From assembly GCA_034436045.1 (NCBI GenBank), contig DAOTVZ010000037.1, forward strand, positions 1 to 13,907: a stretch of DNA of 13,907 nucleotides. Direction: 5' to 3'. Under the pieces are notes generated by a model, which did not search any database, was not told the DNA's origin, and saw nothing but the letters and a program-made list of their open reading frames with translations. Every line of letters begins with the position of its first letter. The first letter of the stretch is position 1. Shown here one piece after another: positions 1 to 5,273 of this stretch. The translations under genes and the position numbers were made by a program. The DNA comes from H111-94 sp034436045. GTDB taxonomy: Bacteria > Chloroflexota > Ktedonobacteria > Ktedonobacterales > Ktedonobacteraceae.

Positions 1-1
1 T

Positions 2-274
2 CAGCTAGCGACGTGGGAGGTTGTTGATGGGCAACTGCGGCGGCAGTTTCGGTTGCCCACCTTTCCGGCGGCCATATTTTTTGTGAACGCCGTAGCACAT
101 CTGGCGGAGCTAGGCGCACATCATCCCGATATGCTGGTCGAGTACAATAAGGTGACGCTACGTTTCGTGACTCATTCGGCGGGCGGTATCACTGAGAAAG
201 ATTTTGCGATGGCGCGCAAAGTGGATGAGTTATGGCAGGTGTTGAACTGGACTCCTGACGCTCCTCTCAAATAA
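2..274 (+). CDS. Pterin-4a-carbinolamine dehydratase (5'-truncated)
   Basis: The last 90 residues of a 4a-hydroxytetrahydrobiopterin dehydratase; the start lies before the window. The enzyme dehydrates 4a-hydroxy-tetrahydropterin so that the pterin cofactor of aromatic amino acid hydroxylases can be recycled. The visible part has the family's W-x-x-x-x-G-x-L-x-R-x-F strand and then E-x3-HHP-x5-Y-x9-H-x8-D, which fits the active-site spacing known for catalytically competent members. It ends with the usual helix (FAMARKVDEL) and a TAA. The gene precedes tyrA in the same direction with a 119-bp gap. The gap shows only a weak TACAAT box at 351-356 and no clear terminator, so co-transcription with tyrA is possible. 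The tyrosine-gene neighbour fits a link to phenylalanine hydroxylation, but no hydroxylase is visible here. A role in molybdopterin or folate-pterin salvage remains open. Confidence 0.88.
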   Translation, partial: QLATWEVVDGQLRRQFRLPTFPAAIFFVNAVAHLAELGAHHPDMLVEYNKVTLRFVTHSAGGITEKDFAMARKVDELWQVLNWTPDAPLK

Positions 275-393
275 CGGTAATGATGGGTTCACCGCGTCTG
301 GCGGTGGCCTCAGCAGCGGATGGGCGCGACGGAGGTGATAAACCTGTCCCTACAATTGCGTCTACACCATAACAACGACAGAGGTGAGATTGT

Positions 394-1266
394 ATGTTTC
401 AGCGTGTTGCTATTGTTGGGTTGGGGTTGATTGGTGGGTCGGTTGGGCTGGCTTTGCGCAAAGCAAAGGCGGCGCAACACGTCGCGGGTTATGATCTTGG
501 ACGCGGTGTGAGCGAGCGCGCGCAACGGATAGGAGCAATTGACCAGGCGTATGAAGCGCTAGCCGATGCCGTGCAAGGAGCAGAACTGGTTGTGCTGGCG
601 ACACCTGTAGGGTCAATGCGCCATCTGCTTGGTCAGCTTGCGTCTGTGTTGACGCCTGGCAGTGTTGTCACTGATGTAGCCAGCACGAAGGCCCAGGTAA
701 TGCAATGGGCTGAAGAATTGCTGCCGACCTCTGTATCATTTGTTGGCGGTCATCCTATGGCCGGTAAAGAAGTGAGTGGGGTAGAGGCGGCGGATGCAGA
801 GTTATTTCGCGGTAAAGTCTATTGTTTGTGTGCAACAGCGCGAACGCGCCCGGAGGCGGTGAAGAAAGTATCGATGTTGATTGAGACGCTGGGGGCGCAT
901 ATGCGCTTCATGGAGCCGGTGCGGCACGATGAGCAGGTGGCGGGTGTCAGTCACCTGCCCTTCCTGGCTTCCGTCGCACTGGTTAATGCTGTCGCGGGTC
1001 AGGACTACTGGCCTGAGATGGCCATACTGGCGGCTAGCGGCTTCCGTGATATGTCACGCCTGGCGGCGGGCAGTCCTGAGATGTATAGGGATATCTGCCT
1101 GACAAATGGTGAGGCAATTACGGCGTGGATGGATACCTATATTGCGACGTTGCAACAGATGCGTGACCAGATTGCGCAGCAAAGCCCGGCGCTGGGTGCG
1201 CTATTCGTAGAGGCGCAGCAGACGCGCCTGGAGTGGCAGCATGCACGGCAGATGATAGAGGAATAA
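394..1266 (+). CDS. tyrA: Prephenate/arogenate dehydrogenase
   Basis: A 290-residue TyrA-type dehydrogenase that oxidatively decarboxylates prephenate (or arogenate) with NAD(P)+ in tyrosine synthesis. The N-terminal Rossmann fold has GLGLIGGS at residues 9-16 and D34 at the end of the second strand, which favours NAD+ over NADP+. Further family motifs are D94-V-A-S-T-K99, GGHPMAG (118-124) and HDEQVAGVSHLPF (178-190). The C-terminal helical dimerisation domain is complete. There is no ACT domain and no fused chorismate mutase, so feedback control by tyrosine through an ACT domain is not expected. The ATG at 394 is preceded by GAGGTG (381-386) at 7 nt. The next gene starts 36 bp after the stop. 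Whether the substrate is prephenate or arogenate cannot be told from sequence alone. Confidence 0.93.
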   Translation: MFQRVAIVGLGLIGGSVGLALRKAKAAQHVAGYDLGRGVSERAQRIGAIDQAYEALADAVQGAELVVLATPVGSMRHLLGQLASVLTPGSVVTDVASTKAQVMQWAEELLPTSVSFVGGHPMAGKEVSGVEAADAELFRGKVYCLCATARTRPEAVKKVSMLIETLGAHMRFMEPVRHDEQVAGVSHLPFLASVALVNAVAGQDYWPEMAILAASGFRDMSRLAAGSPEMYRDICLTNGEAITAWMDTYIATLQQMRDQIAQQSPALGALFVEAQQTRLEWQHARQMIEE

Positions 1267-1302
1267 GCCAGAGCTTTTGGTAATTTGAGAGAAAGAATAC
1301 CG

Positions 1303-1926
1303 ATGTATATAGATAAACCATTGAAGACCTATCTTGATGAACTTGCATCATCGCAGCCGACGCCGGGAGGTGGTTCGGCCTCGGCCCTCACCGGAGCGAT
1401 GGCAGCGGCTTTAGCCAGTATGGTCGTTCGTCTGACGCTGGGGAAGGCTGGATACGAGCAGGTGCAGCAAGAGTTAGAGACGATCCTTCTGCATACCGAG
1501 CGCTTACGTCAGCGTTTCGAGCAGTTAATGACGGCTGATATTGAAGCCTATGGGCGGCTTTCGGCCTGTTTTAAGCTCGCGCGCGAGACTGAGGAACAGA
1601 AGGTAGCGCGTACACAGGCCATTCAGGAGGCGCTTGGTGCGGCGGCGCAGGTACCGTTGGAGATGGTTGAGTGCGCGGCTGAACTGGGGCAGTGTTGTGT
1701 CAGGATTGCAGAGATTGGCAATAAGAGGGTTCTGAGTGATATTGCCACAGGGATGATGCTGGCGACGGGTGCGGGTAATGGCGCGGCCTGGATGGTGCGT
1801 GTCAATCTCAAGGCCATGAAGGATATGGCGGCAGTGCAGGCGTATAATGATCGTTTGCTCACGGCCTTACAGCGGGTCGAGGCATTTAGTCAGCAAGTGG
1901 CAGGGATTGTAGGAGAGAAAGCGTGA
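1303..1926 (+). CDS. fchA: Methenyl-THF cyclohydrolase / cyclodeaminase family protein (FchA)
   Basis: A 207-residue stand-alone protein of the formiminotransferase-cyclodeaminase C-terminal family, predicted to hydrolyse 5,10-methenyl-THF to 10-formyl-THF. The fingerprint P19-T-P-G-G-G-S25, followed by an alanine-rich helix, is the family's N-terminal signature. D79 in an ADIEAY context matches the conserved acidic residue of the second helix. The remainder is all-helical, as expected for this fold. I chose ATG 1303 because GAGAGAAAG (1287-1295) sits just upstream. An in-frame TTG at 1285 would add six residues but would overlap that ribosome site. Its stop overlaps the folD start (GTGA, 4 bp), so the two are probably translationally coupled. 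Cyclodeaminase activity is unlikely without a formiminotransferase partner, but it is not excluded. FolD's loss of its catalytic lysine makes the cyclohydrolase role more likely. Confidence 0.87.
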   Translation: MYIDKPLKTYLDELASSQPTPGGGSASALTGAMAAALASMVVRLTLGKAGYEQVQQELETILLHTERLRQRFEQLMTADIEAYGRLSACFKLARETEEQKVARTQAIQEALGAAAQVPLEMVECAAELGQCCVRIAEIGNKRVLSDIATGMMLATGAGNGAAWMVRVNLKAMKDMAAVQAYNDRLLTALQRVEAFSQQVAGIVGEKA

Positions 1927-2789
1927 CAGCAAAGTTAATTGATGGGCGCGCAATGGGGAGGGAGATGCGTAGCGAGTTGCGCTACGAAGTGCGCCGTTAT
2001 GTCGAGAAATTTGGGAAGGCCCCCGGTCTGGTAATTGTACGTGTTGGAGGAGACGCGGCTTCTGGTGTTTATAGTAAGGCGATTCTGCGTATTGCCGACG
2101 AAATAGGTGTCAATGCCGCCCTGGAGCAACTCCCAGAGCAGGCAACAGCAGAGGAATTACGGGCGTTACTGACGTGCCTGAACCATGATAAGGCTATTCA
2201 TGGCATCATTGTGCAGACGCCACTACCTGCTCACCTTCCACAGCAGCTAGTGGCGGAGAGTCTGGCTCCTGCCAAAGATATTGATGGGATCAGCCTGTTG
2301 AATGCGGGCCATCTTCTCCTGGGGACACCCGGCCTGATATCTTCAACGGCGGCGGCGGTCATGGAACTGCTCGAACGTATCCACCTTCCCCTTGAGGGCA
2401 AGCACGCGGTTATCATTGGTCGCAGCAATGTGGTTGGCAAGCCGCTGGCACTGTTGTTGCTCCAGAAAAATGCCACCGTCACGATCTGCCATTCACGTAC
2501 TGCCAATCTCAGCGAGCTAACGCGGCAGGCGGATATACTGGTCGCGGCTGTTGGACGCCCCAGGATGGTCACGGCGGAGATGGTGCGACCCGGTGCGGTG
2601 GTGCTTGATGTTGGCATTAACGCGCTACCTGAAGGCGGTATTGTGGGCGATGTTGATATGGATTCTGTGAAAGAGGTGGCGAGCCTGCTTACGCCCACCC
2701 CTGGCGGTGTCGGCCCTCTGACTAACGTGATGCTCTTCAAACAGTGTGTGCAGGCGGCCTGGCAACAAGCTGGCTGCGAGAAGAAGTAG
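1923..2789 (+). CDS. folD: FolD-type methylene-THF dehydrogenase, cyclohydrolase lysine missing
   Basis: A 288-residue FolD-family protein. The normal enzyme oxidises 5,10-methylene-THF with NAD(P)+ and then hydrolyses methenyl-THF. Preserved residues are Y50, Q98 in the VQTPLP motif, D121 in KDIDG, the nucleotide loop GRSNVVGKP (166-174), VLDVGIN, VGDVD and the PGGVGPLT signature near the end. The family lysine four residues after the tyrosine (K54 in E. coli numbering) is I54, with a lysine at 52 instead. The usual PCTPxG motif reads SSTAAA (140-145). The lysine is required for cyclohydrolase chemistry in studied homologues, so this protein may act only as a dehydrogenase. The GTG start at 1923 overlaps the fchA stop and follows AGGAGAGAAA (1910-1919). 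The alignment has no gaps near the site, so a frameshift is not the cause. Confidence 0.9.
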   Translation: MTAKLIDGRAMGREMRSELRYEVRRYVEKFGKAPGLVIVRVGGDAASGVYSKAILRIADEIGVNAALEQLPEQATAEELRALLTCLNHDKAIHGIIVQTPLPAHLPQQLVAESLAPAKDIDGISLLNAGHLLLGTPGLISSTAAAVMELLERIHLPLEGKHAVIIGRSNVVGKPLALLLLQKNATVTICHSRTANLSELTRQADILVAAVGRPRMVTAEMVRPGAVVLDVGINALPEGGIVGDVDMDSVKEVASLLTPTPGGVGPLTNVMLFKQCVQAAWQQAGCEKK

Positions 2790-2797
2790 CACCCGTT

Positions 2798-3454
2798 TCA
2801 CCCCTGCTTTCGTTTTATGGTTGATAGCGCATTTTGCCAGGCGAAGGCACTTTCGCCAAAGAGCATACGACGCATGTCCATGACAAGGTGTTCAGGGACG
2901 CCGGGTTGTCCACGTAACCAGAGCCGGGGTGAAGCTATTACGCAAGCGATAACGGCGTCGGCTATGGGCCGGAAGCCGACAAGCGCCATACCAGACTGAG
3001 AGGCGAGATTGTCCCTGTCGGCTCCGATCCAGATGCGTTTTAAACCTTCGGTGCGCAATTCACTCACGATATAGGACAGCAGAGCAGGATAGAGACGTAG
3101 CCCACGATGAGCGGGTAATGTAGCGCAATCCCAGATATAGGCATCGCCTTCTGCGAGATGAAGGCGTAGATGGAGTTCGCCAATCTCCTCTTCATCAAAG
3201 CTCACCCAGCCGTAGGCGGCAAGGATGTTGTCAACCAGCGCGATATAGCAGCGGCACCTGCTGGCGAAGCGTCGTTGGATTTCAGATGTGTCATCCAGCC
3301 CCATCGCTTGAGCAAGTGAGGGTATTGTTTCCTCATCAGCACGCTGAAAGGTAGTCGCAACACGTGGCGCAATCTCACTGGTTGGCGCTGAGTTGAGCTG
3401 CAACAACCAGAAAGTTCCCACATGTTGCTCGCCGGTTGCAGGAAAATGCCTCAT
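2798..3454 (-). CDS. GNAT-family N-acetyltransferase
   Basis: A 218-residue protein with the layout of a GNAT acetyl-CoA-dependent acetyltransferase; the substrate is unknown. Around residues 106-130 a beta strand (YIWDCATLP) leads into HRGLRLYPALL, corresponding to motif A, the pyrophosphate-binding loop. The second glycine of the usual RGxG is arginine (R120), so the loop is slightly degenerate. Around 144-162, a beta strand followed by D-N-L-A-S and then V-G-F matches motif B, where GNATs have Asn, Ser and a terminal G-F. The first ~65 residues are less typical. ATG 3452-3454 has only a modest purine-rich ribosome site (AGGGGCAGAG). It is the last gene of the minus-strand trio, 27 bp after the VOC gene, and it converges on folD with an 8-bp gap and no terminator that I can see. 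Confidence 0.72.
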   Translation of the reverse strand: MRHFPATGEQHVGTFWLLQLNSAPTSEIAPRVATTFQRADEETIPSLAQAMGLDDTSEIQRRFASRCRCYIALVDNILAAYGWVSFDEEEIGELHLRLHLAEGDAYIWDCATLPAHRGLRLYPALLSYIVSELRTEGLKRIWIGADRDNLASQSGMALVGFRPIADAVIACVIASPRLWLRGQPGVPEHLVMDMRRMLFGESAFAWQNALSTIKRKQG

Positions 3455-3469
3455 CTCTGCTCTGCCCCT

Positions 3470-3482
3470 GCTCTTAAAGAGC
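3470..3482. repeat. 13-bp dyad at the VOC stop / GNAT leader
   Basis: GCTCTT and AAGAGC flank a single A, forming a palindrome that ends in the VOC stop codon and lies 15 bp before the GNAT start. It has no following U-run on the minus strand, so it is not a classical terminator. It could be a small intercistronic hairpin or chance. Confidence 0.4.
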
Positions 3483-4117
3483 TAGTTTACCCCTGACCCA
3501 ACTTCATCCTCTTTTCCCTTTGGCGCTGCGGACTGTCTTGCCTCTGCTCTGCCCTGGTCGCTACCGGTCAGGGAAATGGCCTTGCGCCTAACTAATTCAG
3601 CGATGGCATCCGCGAGATGTTCCTCATGAACTGCCGGGGCACCGGCGGCAATGCGCAATCGATGGGCGGTAACCAGTACATCGGCGACGGTATAGCCTTC
3701 AGGCGGAACGAATTTATAGCAGGCCATCTCAAGCAACTGGCCGTTGGGGTCTCTGAAGTAGATCGAGTCCATGAAACCACGATCAATGTTGCCGGTGTTC
3801 CAGATATTGCGTTCGTTCAGCCGTTGGGCCACCTGGGTGTAAGTGGCACGTGAGACGGTGAAAGCCAGGTGATGAAGATTGCCGATACCCTCTGGATTGG
3901 GAGTGGGATCGTTCACACGGGTGGGACGAACGAAGAAGGTGATCAGCCGTCCGTCTCCGGCATCGAAGTAGAGATGTGTTTCTTCCGGCACATCCAGGTT
4001 AGGCTGCTCCAATACGAGCGGCATGCCAAGTACCCCCTCGTAGAAATCAATGGTTGCCTCACGGTTGGAGCCGACAAAGGTGATGTGATGAACCCCCTGT
4101 ACTTGTATCTTTGACAT
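3482..4117 (-). CDS. VOC superfamily protein (glyoxalase / extradiol dioxygenase-like)
   Basis: A 211-residue vicinal-oxygen-chelate protein, probably a metalloenzyme. Residues 8-140 form the two expected beta-alpha-beta-beta-beta modules: VHHITF at 9-14, FYEGVLGMPLV at 25-35, HHLAF at 82-86, and FRDPNGQLLE at 121-130. The likely metal ligands are H11, H83 and E130. The region resembles the ring-cleavage dioxygenase and glyoxalase branches of the family. The substrate cannot be named. The last ~70 residues (141-211) are outside the fold: an alanine-rich helix (about 143-180) and then a charged, probably disordered tail. ATG 4115-4117 has AGAGGCAG upstream at good spacing. It sits between an MDMPI/DinB-like gene and an acetyltransferase on the same strand, so a role in thiol-linked or aromatic-compound metabolism is possible but is inference. 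Confidence 0.82.
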   Translation of the reverse strand: MSKIQVQGVHHITFVGSNREATIDFYEGVLGMPLVLEQPNLDVPEETHLYFDAGDGRLITFFVRPTRVNDPTPNPEGIGNLHHLAFTVSRATYTQVAQRLNERNIWNTGNIDRGFMDSIYFRDPNGQLLEMACYKFVPPEGYTVADVLVTAHRLRIAAGAPAVHEEHLADAIAELVRRKAISLTGSDQGRAEARQSAAPKGKEDEVGSGVN

Positions 4118-4130
4118 GATGCTGCCTCTA

Positions 4131-4156
4131 TTCCAGAAACTGGAAGCTCATGCTTC
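4131..4156 (-). other. Two overlapping intercistronic hairpins
   Basis: In the 52-bp gap before the VOC start, TTCCAG-AAA-CTGGAA (4131-4145) and GAAGC-TCAT-GCTTC (4143-4156) are both perfect inverted repeats. They share bases 4143-4145, so in RNA only one can form fully. Neither has a U-run. They may act in mRNA processing or translation of the VOC gene; this is inference. Confidence 0.45.
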
Positions 4157-4169
4157 TACAATTCGTTAC

Positions 4170-4991
4170 CTATATCCTGAAGAACAGATGCCGAACTTGA
4201 TCAATCACCTTCGGATCGCCCGTCGCTTCCCCACCCTCAATGCGCTGGAAGGTGGTAAGAACGAACTCAGAGGCGTTTTTGAAGTGGAAAATGGCCTGTG
4301 TACCTTCAAGATTGTCGGCTGGCTCGTAGGTATACTTGCCGTCTTTCACCTGTACGCGCCACTGTCCGCCGTACTCGCCGTCAACCCTGATGTCATAAGT
4401 GATGTCCAGTCCCTTAGCTGAGTCTGCGTCTACTGTGGACTGCATCAGAATAAACATATAGGGAACGAGGACGCCAGCCGTGCGTTCATCGAGTTGGGCA
4501 TCTTTCTGACCCAGGCCCCATTTCATGTCCCAGGTGTGAACACCGTAGTCCATAATATGGAAGACGGGGTAGAAAAGTGTTGGTAGTGGCCCCATGTAGG
4601 GGTGAGTGACAAGGAAATTGCTCCATTCGTCGGCGGTCAGAGCATCAAAGATGGTGAGCATTTTGTCTGAGTCGGCTTTGAGCCTGGCAATGGCTTCTAC
4701 GCGCGGCAGCGTGCGGAAGGCCAGGGCGTGTTTGTTGAGTTCGTTGGCCATTACCAGCAGACCAAGCGCGTCGGCTGGTTCATTCTTGTGTGCCATATCC
4801 CAACGTTGCAGATATCCCTCGGTCACATCAATCATATGTCCGACGATATCACCCACACACCAGCCTTCGCAACGTGTATCCACTTTCCAGTTTTGTGGCT
4901 CATCGACAATGGCGAAGAACCCCGCGCGTTCGGTACGCACAACATCGAGGATCAGGTCTTTTGCACTATAGTCCATCGAGTTGATAGCCAT
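4170..4991 (-). CDS. DinB/maleylpyruvate-isomerase-like protein with SCP2-like C-terminus
   Basis: A 273-residue cytosolic protein. Residues ~10-160 match the DinB / mycothiol-dependent maleylpyruvate isomerase N-terminal fold: GW-CVGDIVGH (43-52) gives metal ligand H52, and FHIMDYGVHTWD (144-155) gives H152. In the isomerase the second helix supplies Glu and His four apart; here the Glu position is D148, a conservative change. Residues ~180-265 are a small alpha/beta domain of SCP2 (sterol-carrier-like) type, as often follows this fold. The start is set by AAAGGAG seven bases before ATG 4989-4991; the frame stays open far upstream, but only antisense to the next gene. Chloroflexota are not known to make mycothiol, so the thiol partner and reaction are unknown. 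First gene of a likely operon with the VOC and GNAT genes; an extended -10 promoter lies 65 bp upstream. Confidence 0.75.
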   Translation of the reverse strand: MAINSMDYSAKDLILDVVRTERAGFFAIVDEPQNWKVDTRCEGWCVGDIVGHMIDVTEGYLQRWDMAHKNEPADALGLLVMANELNKHALAFRTLPRVEAIARLKADSDKMLTIFDALTADEWSNFLVTHPYMGPLPTLFYPVFHIMDYGVHTWDMKWGLGQKDAQLDERTAGVLVPYMFILMQSTVDADSAKGLDITYDIRVDGEYGGQWRVQVKDGKYTYEPADNLEGTQAIFHFKNASEFVLTTFQRIEGGEATGDPKVIDQVRHLFFRI

Positions 4992-5041
4992 AGCTATGCT
5001 CCTTTCGGCTCTGTGAGCCTGGTGTGCCATTGCATGATTAC

Positions 5042-5064
5042 AGTATACCCACAAGAGTATATCA
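5042..5064 (-). promoter_or_regulatory. Promoter elements for the minus-strand trio
   Basis: On the minus strand TGATATACT (5056-5064) is an extended -10 box (TG-N-TATACT). A second TATACT lies at 5042-5047. The -35 region of the first is weak (TTGGTA at 19 bp), which an extended -10 can tolerate. The leader would be about 55 nt. Confidence 0.5.
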
Positions 5065-5123
5065 TAAGGATGAGTAGCATTACCAACCTCCTGATAATTC
5101 TCGTATGCTGGCAGCTGGTCTGA

Positions 5124-5149
5124 GGGTGCGTCAAATTTGACGTTCACCC
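5124..5149. promoter_or_regulatory. Palindromic operator candidate, CGTCAAATTTGACG core
   Basis: A perfect 14-bp palindrome (5129-5142) is flanked by GGGTG and CACCC arms (5124-5128 and 5145-5149). The arms are also complementary, with a two-base TT bulge on one side. It lies between the two divergent promoters, centred about 67 bp before the predicted start of the plus-strand transcript, which is an activator-like position. The regulator is unknown. Confidence 0.5.
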
Positions 5150-5166
5150 GGCCTGATCTGTTACGC

Positions 5167-5195
5167 TTGCAAAATCCTTGTCTGTTGTCTATACT
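5167..5195 (+). promoter_or_regulatory. Sigma70-like promoter of the propeller/tail-hub gene
   Basis: TTGCAA (5167-5172), a 17-bp spacer and TATACT (5190-5195) form a strong match to the housekeeping consensus. Transcription would begin near 5202, giving a leader of about 70 nt before ATG 5274. This excludes the upstream in-frame TTG at 5178 as a start for this transcript. Confidence 0.6.
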
Positions 5196-5207
5196 AGAAA
5201 AAAAAGT

Positions 5208-5225
5208 ATGCTTGCTAGCAAGCAT
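5208..5225. promoter_or_regulatory. 18-bp perfect palindrome, operator candidate
   Basis: ATGCTTGCTAGCAAGCAT is an uninterrupted 18-bp palindrome at about +7 to +24 of the predicted transcript, where a bound repressor would block transcription. It has no loop, which favours a DNA-binding site over an RNA hairpin. It does not match an operator I recognise. Confidence 0.5.
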
Positions 5226-5273
5226 GCACCTCTGTTTAGCCCTCTTACTATTCCTCGAAAGGTTCCCTCTGTT

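Noticed and set aside
1285..1302. TTG start adding six residues to FchA
   Set aside because: It would use up the GAGAGAAAG ribosome site that fits ATG 1303, and homologous proteins begin close to the ATG.
2231..2740. 169-codon open frame on the minus strand
   Set aside because: It lies wholly inside folD, whose motifs are clear, and its product is a Ser/Thr/Ala-rich shadow translation.
5178..5273. TTG 5178 or ATG 5208 as the start of the tail-hub-like protein
   Set aside because: 5178 lies inside the predicted promoter spacer and 5208 is in the palindrome with almost no leader; ATG 5274 fits better, although its ribosome site is modest.
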